64,000 bases of DNA from Sycobia sp. Sy_11 (lineage: Eukaryota > Arthropoda > Insecta > Hymenoptera > Epichrysomallidae): positions 1,740,001 through 1,804,000 of the forward strand of contig JACCIC010000093.1 in assembly GCA_018907035.1 (NCBI GenBank), written 5' to 3'. The translations under genes were made by a program, and so were the position numbers. The notes beneath the pieces were generated by a model. That model saw nothing but the letters and a program-made list of their open reading frames with translations. It was not told where the DNA came from and ran no database searches. This document shows positions 1 to 12,200 of this stretch, in pieces. Each line of letters begins with the position of its first letter. Position 1 is the stretch's first letter.

Positions 1-3000
1 TAAAACCGATGGATCAGGTAAGCTCAAATTGAGGATGATGTAGTTAAATATAATTCTTATGATATGAATTGTATCAAACGAATAAAAAAAATTAAAATAT
101 AAATTTATAAAACTTAATTAATAATTAATTAAAAAATCAGTAATATATTTATAAAACTTCTTGTAAATGTTCATATTGAAATCCCTTTTTTCATACAAAA
201 CCGATCCATCCGTTTTATTAGAATCTACGGTCAGTCAATTCCTATTATAGCTGCAAATCATCTGGATTTGAATATGCCTTAAACCCCCAAATTATAGGTA
301 ATACTGTCTACTTATTGTAGAAAAAATAAATTTTATATATAATATTAATAGCATATTTCAAATGCTTTTTTTTATTTCTTAATGTGAACGAGGTATGTCC
401 TCTTAAGTAAATGATAATATAATTCATTATAGTAAGAATAGAATTTTTTTCATAAATCAGTGGAAAATAATTTAATTGCTATTTTTATATAAAAAAATAT
501 ACAAATAAAAAAACATAATGAAAATTCTAAAATTAAAAATCTGATTTTTAACATTTACTATTTTCTATTCGTTGTTTAATGAAAAGCGTTGCTCCAAATG
601 ATTTAAAATTTTATTAAAAAGTAAATTATGAGGTGTAAATTTCCATAAATTTTGAGTATTTATAATTCGAAGAAATTTGTCACTCCTTAATTGGTTGTCA
701 TTAGTTTCAAAATGCATCTTGTCATATTGGATGCATTTTGAAAAAAATTGAAATAATAGTCTTTTTTCTTAAAGTAGACGTAAAAGACACAACGGTCAAG
801 CATTTCAATTACATTGGCCTTCTTTTATCATACCGTTATTATTGCTACCGTAGTCGGAATATCATTAAAATGAGTATTATATATAGATTAAATTAAATGT
901 ATATCATTAAAACTAATTATAAAGTAATAACTATATTATAAAATGATCGTTATTTATTACGTAATAAATGCTTTGATCAAATCGTTATTTACTGTGTAGT
1001 TTTTATTTATACGTCCTAAACTCATATTTATCCTTGAACTTCCTTTAGGTGATTTGAGGCGCGAAAGAAATCTTAAATACTCGCGTTTTATAAGGTATTG
1101 CTTATAAATATCGTATTGCAAAATGAAAAACATGATTTGGATTCTTATAATACAAATCCTAAAAATCATGGTTTTTCGTATTTAGCTCTATAAAACATTT
1201 ATTACAATTATGATATTCATATTAATTTGGTATGTTAAAAACACTGTAAGACCGATAAAAATATTTATTAGTTTGATTTACATCAGACAACGCAAGTAGA
1301 ATTATTATGTTTACCTCTGTGAAGAGAACAAAACATTTTAAAAGGAAAAAGCGTCTCAAACGATAATTATAGATCGCATTAAAATATATATTTTCACTTC
1401 CATATATTTTTTGGGTACAATCGATATTGATACAAAAAAATCCAACAGATTTGATTCGAAGTCTCTTAAAATATCGAGATAATCGTGGGTATGGCTTTAT
1501 CGTCGTTCTTCTTTGCCATTTGTTGCTCGGAAAAGACAATCTAGAGCATTAATGTATAAAACAGAATGAATGCGTTTTAGTAAGATCGACAACCTTTAGT
1601 CGAAATATTTTTCTGAATACTCCAAATTTTTGAATGCACTATTATATTTATGGGTTTTCGTAGTTTTGAGCATGAGAATGTAATTTAAACTCATTTTTAC
1701 TCTGATATTTTTAATCAACACCCTAGAAACATAAGCATACAAAATTTGAACAAAATCAGAAATTAGAACTTTTCGCAGCCAAAATTTATATACAATTAAC
1801 TTCTTTGACACCGATTAACTTCTTTGAAATATTTGGAGCATGTTTTACAAAATAATGAAACTTATAAATGTTGTTGCTTGAAATTGAGAATTGTTAAATT
1901 TGGATTTATATTCAAATAAGACTAGTCAAAGATTTTCGCATGTACTCAAAAGGCCGCGGGCACTCTCCAGAATCAGTCTCAATTTCATCCGCATCAAAAA
2001 TCGCCAAAAAAAATTATGAGCGAATCGTACGTCGGATTATTCGTAGAGTACTTATTATAAGTTTCCAAAATTAATAATGAAAAAAAAGCTGCGCAGTTAT
2101 CGTCGTTCAGAAATCTTTTCAGAAAGTGCCCGCATACGACGCCGGTCGTTTTAATTAAAGCCCGTATGGCGACAAAGCTCGCGGCTCTAAAATTAACGCG
2201 TACGCGAACTTTTGGCACAGGTCTGACTAAAATCTGCACGAATATGGAGGATCGAAGGCTCTCCCGGCAAGTTAGCCAAATGTTTCGTTGATTTCGTTTT
2301 CTTTCGAATAATCGCACCGATGAAGCGGTTTCGGGCGTAATTTAGCAAAAGGCTTCGAAAAAGAATGGATTCTAAATTAGAGAATATCTGTTGCTTATGA
2401 TACTCATTGAGTATTTCGTATTAAAATGTATTATCAACCGATAGGTTATGGTCTGTAGCTTTATATATGAAAAACTTGAATTCATTGATTTATGTAAATT
2501 CTTGATATATTTATAACTTTGCACGGATTTGAAAACAAAGCAACTTTTGAGTAATTAATAAAATTTAGTTAACTGACACAAAGTTTATCCCTAAGATGAG
2601 ATTCGTTGCACAACTATCAGATAAAATAAAACAGAACAGAACCAAAACAGAAATGCAAATACTCAATCATAAGATCTAAGAGAATTTGAAATTACGCTGT
2701 AAATTTTTTATTCGTAAGAATATCTAGTTCGAATGTAATCTTTCAAATTTCAAAACATGCATTTCAATTTGACAAATTTATGTCATAAAAATGATCCTTT
2801 TCATAGCAATAAAATTTATAATTTAAAACATGAACTTTTAAAAGCTCAGTCACGATTTAAAATTTACGATCATGAGGTCGAAAAAAATTATAAAGTTTTA
2901 CGTAAAATATCATATTTCATATGTAACTCTATAATGGAAATCTAAGTCTAAATATATCATTTGTATTAATCAATTAGATTTTTTATTTTATGAAGCTTTT

Positions 3001-3365
3001 AATATGCCATTAGTAACTAAAATACTTTAAAAAATTTTTGCATTCACATCAAATATAATAGAAAAGTTAAATGGATAGTGTATCTATTGTAAAAGAAACG
3101 AAGAAAATAATAAAAAGGAAGATTGTTTATTTTTAAATTTAATTAATGTTTCAATTAATTTCATTGTCATTTCAAAATTGTTACTTTTATCCGAAGTTAT
3201 TTAAAATTTTTGGGGGCAGAAAACAGTTAAGCATATTTTGCATGTTAATTATCGTCACGATACTATTAAATCATAGAATCATCGATAAAAAATTATTTAT
3301 CACTATAAGCGATAAATTGAATATAATAACTTACTCTTCATACTTGGCAAGGAATCTAAATTTAC
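1..3365. other. AT-rich non-coding stretch, probably intron of the DESI1-type gene
   Basis: No convincing coding exon was found on either strand. Because the minus-strand exon at 3366-3459 ends in a good splice donor, this stretch is most simply the following intron of that gene. I looked on the minus strand for the next expected PPPDE block (a Trp-His-Thr motif) and did not find it. A short less AT-rich patch at about 1950-2360 contains a 107-codon minus-strand reading frame with no recognisable domain. A truncated copy of the dispersed repeat described at 60431-60764 lies near 1238-1280. Confidence 0.5.
1238..1280 (-). repeat. Truncated copy of Penelope-like dispersed repeat end
   Basis: About 40 bases (ctgtaagaccgataaaaa and the following atttattag) match the ends of the longer copies at 12907-13182, 41770-42095, 60431-60764 and 63720-64000. 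Only the outer end is present. This is an old fragment of the same family. Confidence 0.5.
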
Positions 3366-3459
3366 CTATAAGCATGTCGGACATCATTGCAGCCATTCCT
3401 CTTGAAATATCATAAATGTACAGTTCAACTGTTGTCCCCGTCTCATCGCCATCGTCCAT
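3366..3459 (-). CDS. First coding exon of a DESI1-type PPPDE isopeptidase (partial)
   Basis: Read on the minus strand, an acceptor (tttgcag) at 3469 precedes a short 5'UTR stub and ATG at 3459. The exon encodes 31 residues plus one base, beginning MDDGDETG and containing VELYIYDISRGMA, and then meets a donor (gtaaat) at 3365. The beta-strand motif hxLYhYDhSxGhA is the N-terminal signature of DESI1 (PPPDE family), a papain-like cysteine isopeptidase that removes SUMO. DESI2 starts differently. The catalytic His and Cys lie in later exons, outside the window to the left, so activity cannot be judged. The upstream splice acceptor means at least one 5'UTR exon lies at higher coordinates, possibly in the CpG-rich patch at 4670-4960. 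The family call rests on about 30 residues. Confidence 0.62.
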
Positions 3460-3468
3460 GTTTTCTGC

Positions 3469-6400
3469 CTGCAAAATACATAAATTTTATTACGGAATGC
3501 ACTACGGCTATTACATATTCTAATTATATTGAAAACTTATTAAAATCTCGAATTTACTTTTTAAAACATACTAAATAAAAATCAATCTCAGAAAAGCCTA
3601 ATTAGATCTGTCTAAGATTCGCGTTACTTTAAACATATAGACATATCAAAGCATAAATATCGGACACTAAAATAATGCTAGAAGACATATAAGATCAGAA
3701 TGAGTAAAATGTTTAAAATAAACAGATCACGAGGTATTAGATACGCACAATGCTGGCTATATACAATTAAATTAGTTCGACAATATTTATAATAACGTCT
3801 TTAGCAATTCAAAATGTTAAACTGAACATAAAAAGTATACCTGTACAGTATATTTTCAGACTATATGAAACGCGATAATAAAATTGAGCAGCTCTATAAT
3901 TGCATAAATTGCTTTCAAAGCTATTTATTCCCAAAGAATTTCAGTGCACCCATCGCTTACCATCGCGTAACTCCAAAATCCAAGAAACTAATTACGTGGG
4001 AAGAAAAACGCGTTCCAATATCGGGACTGCAAAGAAATCGCGCACTAAGCTAATAATTTTATCGTATCGTACATAAAACGTGATATATTTCACTTTCCCT
4101 ATCTCGTTCTCACTATTTTCTTACTTTGTTTTTGTTCTCTAAAACACTCTAAGCGGTTAGATGATCAGAATGCGCAACTTGCACTTTATTAACTGAGCAG
4201 AACATTGGTTGATAAAGACTATTGCCAGAAAAAGTCTGCCTTGTATATACTAAGTCTAAAAAAAAACTAAAATATTGTGTAATAATGAGAGAGACGAGTT
4301 TTCGAATTCTATTGACGTCTTCGTTGGGATGATTGAATTCTACTGTTTTGGAACTTATTTGTAAAGATAATCGCGCCACTTCTGAACTCGTTAATGTTGT
4401 TACGAATGCATACATATAATCCTTCTACTAAGCATAGCATCTAAAATTCTATGTGCTGATTAACAATAAACTTTTTGAAAATCACAACAAATTTTGCACT
4501 TCTCTGTTATACACTTTTCTTTTTATTAAGTTAGAAATATTTAAAAAAGAAAACACCCAATAAGCACAAAAACTATGCTGAAAAAATGGAAAAATAACAC
4601 CACAAACACAACGAGAAATTATTTGTTTCGATTATGACATTTACAAGATCTTAAAATATTGTACATTTAGTCTTGGGAACGCGCACGAGACACGTTCGAG
4701 CGCGAGCGTGTGAGTGTAGTTTCTAGCGAACCCGCAAGAACCGGAGGCGTCGCGACACCCGTTTTCACTGTCTTCCACTTTCGCCTCTCTTATACTCTCC
4801 TCTGCATTCGCTCTAGCCTCTATCTTCCTCTTTTTCTAGTAGGGTCGTTCGTCTCTGTTGCGCGTTATTGTCGCATGGACCGGCGAAAAAGTAAAATCGT
4901 TGAAAAGGATTCCGCGAGCAGTCTCAAAAAAGAAAAGGTCGAAGGAGCGTGACAAGAGAGGAGATACGTCATATTCACAGACAAATTAGATATATTTCCC
5001 CTTAAATTTTGTCGCATGACAACAAATTCTATTGAATAAATGAAAGTTACTTATGCTTATTAAAATTAATATCAAAGAATCAACATAGAAAGTATAGTTG
5101 CTATGGCATCACTTTGTAGATATTATATTATGTATACATTAGGTACAGTAGCAGATTCAAATTAATTTTTGTCACAACTGATCTTGCACATAATTATTCT
5201 TTATTTAAAAAAAAAGTTCTATACTTTATTGTAAAAAATTTTTATGAGTATAAAAAGCACTAGCTAGTTCAGTAGATCAATTTTCTAATCGATAACATAT
5301 TGAATAATATAAATGCAAATGCAAGTAAAGACGATGAGGCAAAATTAAGCAAAATCGTTTCTTTACTTTAATCATTTACTTTAATATTTCATTTGTAAAG
5401 TGTTATATTAAAATGAACAAGTTAAATAATCTTCAGATCCAACTGATCAATATGATTTTTTTGTTTAATTTTGTAGAAAGGAAAGGCACAATGTGAATAA
5501 AAGCCTAAGAGAAACAGTCATGTGCAATAAGCCTTTTACTGTCTTCATGTACAGTAAGTCAAAGTCTTATGCTATACGTAAATTTCGAAGAAAAATAAGA
5601 ACTGACCTTTTTACCTACCTTTATTTTCACAATAAGCGGTTAAAAAAAAAACTGCGCGTGCTCGATCTTCGAGTGCGAAATACGGTTACAAGAAATGCAA
5701 GGCGAGGAAAACGAAGAGCCGTACAAAATACACGTTACATTACGCGCGCTGCAACTTTTCAACTAGGTGGTCAAGATCCAAGCTATGTGACCGATGCAAG
5801 TATCTGAGTATCGCGCCTCCCTCTTCTATCATTCCTCTCTTTTTAGCCGGGCTCTTGAGGAAGGAGTAAAGAATGAGATTTTCGACGCACGAAGCTCAGA
5901 AAGTCACGAGCTCACCCTCGCTCGCACGTTTTACACTTTTAAACGGGGAGCTTGAGTAGAACTGAGCATTGTTGATGAAAGAATTTCGTAAATCACAGTT
6001 TGATAAAATTCAATGTTTAACTGTTCCAAAACCTTTCAAAATATAATGCATGATTTATAAATCGTTAATTGAACGTCGTTTTTTATCATTTAAGTGTAAA
6101 TTTTTTAATCAATATTTAAAGAAAAACTAAGAGATTCGTTAAACGTGTAATGAATTATTCATTAGAAATGTAATAATAAAATTTGATATCTTCCTTAAAA
6201 GAATTTCGTCGGTATATAAACTTACATTTTTTATGTTATATCCGTAATAATGTATTACATTATCATTCATTATACTACAATATAATATTATGACCTGTTA
6301 AAACGGTTGCTACAATTAGTATGGAAATTATTTAAATGTAAGGTTTCAAATAAAGTTATAAATAAAAAATCAGTTCAAGACAGAGATATATACGATTATA

Positions 6401-7464
6401 TATAATACATAATATGAAGTGCCAAATGTCTGGAAGCACTCGGTATGAATTTACTTATTACATCATATCCCGGCTCTGTCTATATTACTAGTTAAAAAGA
6501 GGTTTACGTTTTACATATACTGGCATGCAGATAATTTCATCTTTACAATATTATATATTAACAATTTTAACATTTATCTAATGGACACAATACTATTTAG
6601 GTCCAAACTATTCGTAACTATATTATTGACTAGTAGCTTTTCGAACGTTTATATTAAAATAAAAGCGATAAAAATACTGAACATTTTGCTGTATTTATTT
6701 ATTTTGTTTTAAATATATGATAGATTTTTCTGAAAATTTTTATTACAGACTCGGAAAAGTTCTCTAATATACGAATTAAATAATTAGAAGTAAAGTATTT
6801 ATATGTGATGCGTAAAATGTATATGAGGTATATTTTGTAAGATAAATAACTTTAAGAATGCAATGTAAAAATCAATATGTACACTTAGACCGAGGTATAA
6901 ACGTAGATACAATATTCTGTGATAACGTAAAACAAATTTGTTTCTATATTATTTAAAAATATAATTTATATTTTAAAAACCTGTCTAGTTTTAGAATATT
7001 AAATCCGCCCTTAAAAACAATTAACTTAACAATTTCCGCTTTAGACTATCGATAATACATAACTTTCTTTATGGCAATTTCACGAGTATAATTATTACAG
7101 AATATTAGCAAAAACATTTAAAAAAAAAAACCAAGAAATGTGCCACAGTAGCAGTATGCAGCAATTACGAAAAGAACGAGAGAGACAGAGAGATAGAGAG
7201 ATGAAAAGTAAAATACAGCTTTTGATAAGGTTTCAGTTTAAATTTATTGGAGGAAGAGGGCATGTTTCGTTCTGTTTTTTTTCCTTCTCTTGCATACCTC
7301 CATTCAAACGGTGCTTAAACATCGCTACAGTAAATAGAGAAATTACTATATATCTTAATTCATAATAACTATTATGTATATACATGTATGTATGTATGTA
7401 TGTATGTATGTATGTATATATGTGTGTGTATGTATGAATGCATGTTACTATGTATGTATGTATA

Positions 7465-7524
<60 letters not shown>

Positions 7525-8850
7525 CCAGCATAATACCTATATATAGGAAGATTAGACAATAGTAAACCTGCTCACTGATATTAAGAAAAACTGATTATAT
7601 ATCAAAGAATAATAAATGCCGTCATTCACGATTATATAGAACTCAATACAAATATTTTACTGTATTTATACAAATTTGCCAACTAAAATGACAAGTGGAA
7701 AGCAGAATATAATGGTCAACAATTATTACTAAAATTATATACTTACCATGAATATTTATTAATACTACTCGAAGCTTTTGATGATAACAACACCAAAACG
7801 TTACACCTACTTATTCCAGGCCAATTATTGTTATTTTTACCTTATAAATTCTTATAAACACTCTTATGAATTGCTTGGAGGTTATAACAACTTATAATAT
7901 AAATAATGATTAATGTAAAAGGACGAGTCCACGACTCACGAGTGCACAGTACAGAAGACAACTTAGACCCCACGAGTCACTCACTGACGCACGACGAGTC
8001 ACGAGAGCACGACTCACGAATCATGGATCATGAATAACGATAATCGAGAATGTTGGTCGATTGGGCTTGGATTTCGAATATTTGGATCGTGTTTTGGATA
8101 TTATGTATGTTAGGTTAGGCTAAAAGTATAATACATCAGTCAACAGTACGTATCACTCGACGTTTACCATTTCTTTTACCACGATCAGTGCGTATATCCT
8201 AGAATATATCACTGTTATATGTAACTGCCTATACATAGTTATATATATATATATATATATTTATACCACAAGCTACTGCACGCTGCACCCGTAGATATAG
8301 CTGTGGAGCAGTGTCCTCTACAGAGGTTCATGACTTTCCCTTTATTGTTCTATTTATTTTATTAATTTGTCTATCAAAATGTTATATATAATAGTTTGAT
8401 TATTTTTCCATAGTTTTTTCCATGGTTTTGAATATATCATACCATCTAGTATTTGATCAAAACTTGAAATTTTTCTGACAGAAAAGTGATTTATACTATA
8501 TTGTTTTACGAAATTTGTAATTAAAATAGAAGACAATTAATTGGCTCGTTATAATAAAAAATCTTTACATAATGTTTGTCTAAATTATTTAAACGAATTT
8601 ATATAGTTTAAAAAATGTCATTGTATACAAAATATATTAAGTTTATTAATATATTATCAAAAATTATTTGTCTTATAATTATTAAAGTTTATTAATAATA
8701 ACATATTCTTTTTATATACTGAAAAAAAATTCAATAAAAGAAATATTTTTAAAACAATTTTATTAAATATAAAAAATCAGAAATATTTTTAAAGAATACG
8801 GAGTAGTACCGGAAGTATAAAAAAGTGAGTAAATTGTAAACATTTGTATC
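3469..8850. other. Intergenic / upstream region between DESI1-type gene and Npl4
   Basis: No supported gene. The patch at 4670-4960 is CpG-rich and could hold the promoter and 5'UTR exon of the minus-strand DESI1-type gene; a second CpG-richer patch lies at about 5630-5960. A tetranucleotide tract (tatg)n runs into a (TA)n tract at 7385-7518. A cluster of ACGA(G/C)TC motifs lies at 7922-8020. The rest is AT-rich and featureless. Confidence 0.45.
7385..7518. repeat. Compound (TATG)n-(TA)n microsatellite
   Basis: About 40 bp of tatg/tgta repeats are followed by mixed tatg/tgtg and then a pure TA run of about 46 bp. Long open frames here on both strands are by-products of the repeat. Confidence 0.95.
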
Positions 8851-9299
8851 TCACTGACAGACTGACAGTTCAATTTAGCGAGAGAAGTAAGCAGAGGAAT
8901 CAGAGCAGTAACTATATATGTGTGTGTGTGTGTGTATGTGTGCGTGTGTGTCGCGTGTGCATTTGTTTGTTACAGCAGGTTACAGAGAAAAGGCAGTGGA
9001 TTTGTGTGAGTCGTGTGATGTGAAAGTGCGCAGCGGAACTTATTACGGCTACCAGTTCTACTACTTCTATATACTGTTTCAAGTTGCTGTGCTGCGCTCA
9101 CGAAGCTGCATCGAATCATTCCTGTTGCAGCAGGCTGCACTCTACAGCTACAAGCGACTCACATTGCTCTGCTTTATTTCTCTTTTGCTTTAGTAGAAAA
9201 TCTGGGGCCAACTAGGGACTTTTCACGATAACGCTTTGGAATAAAGAGCAAGCGAGAAAACCGAGAAACAGCTGATGTTGAACCGTGAAGACCGGTAAA
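8850..9299 (+). promoter_or_regulatory. Likely Npl4 promoter / 5'UTR
   Basis: This is the stretch immediately upstream of the Npl4 start. It is less AT-rich than its surroundings and carries a (GT)n tract at about 8919-8950. The open frame at 8918-9193 has no recognisable protein and looks like untranslated leader. The exact transcription start cannot be fixed from sequence. Confidence 0.4.
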
Positions 9300-12200
9300 A
9301 TGTCAAAGTCCAGTCAAATCGTAAGTCAAGGGCTACTTTCAGAAGGTTTCAAAAACCGTGCGTGAGAAACCAAGTACCGGGGTAGTGATAACGAAACATA
9401 AGGAAGCCTCTAAAACTTGCTAATCATCGCTACCGCCGCGTACATCCAACGCATGGCTGCTCGTGGAAACGAATAATAGTGAAAATTACTATGCTGCGTA
9501 TCTCTTTCCCAAAGCCTGACACTTCAAAACTTCTTTTCTTCATTGGTTTTTATTGAGATAAATTTTGTTTCAATGATTTAAAAGAAATACTTTTCGTGCT
9601 ATAATATAGAACATTAAATTTAATATTTTTTGACAGTTACTAATTTTTTCTGTGTAACATAATTTTGATTTTATTTACAATTGAAAATTTAAATGAAAAA
9701 TATTTAAGGCTATTTAATCTGAAAGAGACGTAGATTATCAATTTTATGTTTGCTTAGCTTCAAGAATATAATTTGAATAAGTATGAATAGTGCCAATAAA
9801 AACTTTTTGCAGTTATTGCGTGTACAATCTGCTGAGGGCACAAAGCGAGTTGAAGTACATCCTTCTGACACTGTATTTCAATTATTTGAAAAGGTACGAG
9901 TTATGTTTATATGAATTCTTATATCTCTTTAATTAAATTATTAAATAGGAAGATATTTCCAAAAATTGTCTCAAAGAAATAAACTGTAATTAAATATATG
10001 ACGACAAAGCATTTAAAAGTATTAAATTTATAGCTGTAATTTACACTATTGTATTTGGACATTAAATATTGCTATTTAAATCCATGTTATATTTTTAACA
10101 AAGTTCTTTATCAAAAATATAATTATTTCATTCAAAAATAGTATAGCAACTATCATAAGTTTAAACGCTTACTCAAGAATAACTATAAGAATTTGTTTTT
10201 CAATTCTATAGATTTATAATCATTTAAGAAATGATACATATTATTCAAACTTATTTATAACTATACAATAACCACAAATATTTTTTAAAACTGATTATAA
10301 TGATTGCAATTATTGCAATGATTGCAATGAACAATTATAAAGAGTTTTGTTTTGTTTTATTTTAGAGGTTAAATATATAGTAAAAATTAACAAATATCTA
10401 TTGAATACTGTTTTACTATTAAAGTTATTTAATGTTATATATTAAACCAAATAATTTTAAGAGAATAATTTATCAAGTTGTTACTATTTGAAGTTTTAAA
10501 AAATTAAATACAAATGAAATCATTGTTATATGACATTTTATTCTACATACTAGTATTATGTAAATATAAACTTTTTAAAAATATTTATCTATATTTCAAC
10601 TATATTTAATACGATTTTGTTTATAGATTTATGAAGCATTTGACCTAAAAAATTTTGGATTTGGCCTTTATAAACAACGTAATCATAAAGATGAAATTGT
10701 AGCTTCAAATAGCCAAACTATTGAAGGTGCAGGACTAAAACATGGAGATATGTTATATTTGGCACCTATTAATGGTGCAGTCATTTCGGAAACTCAATCG
10801 ACCAGCCGTGCCTCGAATGATGTACCCTCAGGTACAGTTAAATGATTTAATATTGATATTTGTAACCTAAAATTTGTAAATTAATTAATTATAATTAGAA
10901 ATTAGAATTAAATAAGTAAATAAATTACAGAAATAAAAGTATTCATACAGTTACATAATGCAATATATATTTTAATTTTAAATTTTAGAAAAATAAAATT
11001 ATAAAAAAATATTTTTATTATAATAATTTCTGCCAACTCATGACATCTATAGAGATTTAGTATATTTAATTATATTATAATTATTATATTTAAAGTTATT
11101 AACTAATTTATGCAATATATTTAAATTCTTTTTTGAGCAAAGCTTTAAGTTAAAAAATAATCATTTAAGCAAAATATAATTTAATTATTTTATTTCCTAA
11201 AAAACCTAACATTAAAGTTATATTTATAGAGCCAATGGATATTAGTTCAAGTTCTAGTAAAATTTCTCAAGGGCATCCAGCTAATCATTCTTTACGGTCA
11301 CATTCTAATATAGTTGAAGACCAAGTTGATCTTCAACTATGGAAACAAAATGGCAAAATACAGAGAAAAAAAGATGAAAAGTTGTAAGTACTTTACTATT
11401 TTTAGAAAAATAAAACAGTCATATAATTAAATGTGCTAACTATATTATTATATATGGTCTACTTTATGAAAATTATTTTTAAGCTGTCGACATGGAACTA
11501 ATGCTTGCTGTGTTCACTGTTCTCCACTGGAACCTTTTGATGAAGCATACCTAAAGGAACAAAATATAAAACATATGTCGTTTCATTCTTATTTGAGAAA
11601 ACTTACAGCTGGTGTAGATAGGTAAAAAACAAAATAAACTATTATAAAAATGTTTTTTCTTTTAAACGAAACTACATGGATATATGAATTTACAGAGGAA
11701 AATTTTTACAATTAGAAGATATAAGTTGCCGTATAAAAACTGGATGTAAAGATCATCCACCATGGCCTAAAGGCATTTGCAGTAAATGTCAACCTAATGC
11801 AATAACCCTTAATCGGCAACCTTATCGACACATAGATAATGTCATGTTTGAAAATGCCAATTTAGTTGAACGTTTTCTAAATTATTGGCGTATAACTGGT
11901 CACCAACGTATAGGATATTTATATGGTAGATATGAAATACATTCAGACGTACCTTTAGGTATTAGAACTGTTGTTGCTGCAATTTATGAACCTCCACAGG
12001 TAAAAATTAAGTTTTAATATTTTATTTGGCAAATTTAATTTTTATCAATTGTATTTTTTACATTTATAAATTCTACTAGGGTTGTTCTATCTTAGTGATT
12101 AATCAAAAAGTAAATCTTTCCTAGTAATTTAAGTTAAAATAAATAATAATCAAAAAGTTTAATATTTTAGGAAAGTACAAGAGATTCCATTGTACTATTA

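Noticed and set aside
5493..5807. 104-codon basic plus-strand frame
   Set aside because: Low-complexity Arg/Lys content, no recognisable domain and no clear promoter or poly(A) site.
7233..7562. Tyr/Ile-rich 62-108 codon frames
   Set aside because: Translation of TATG/TA microsatellite on both strands.
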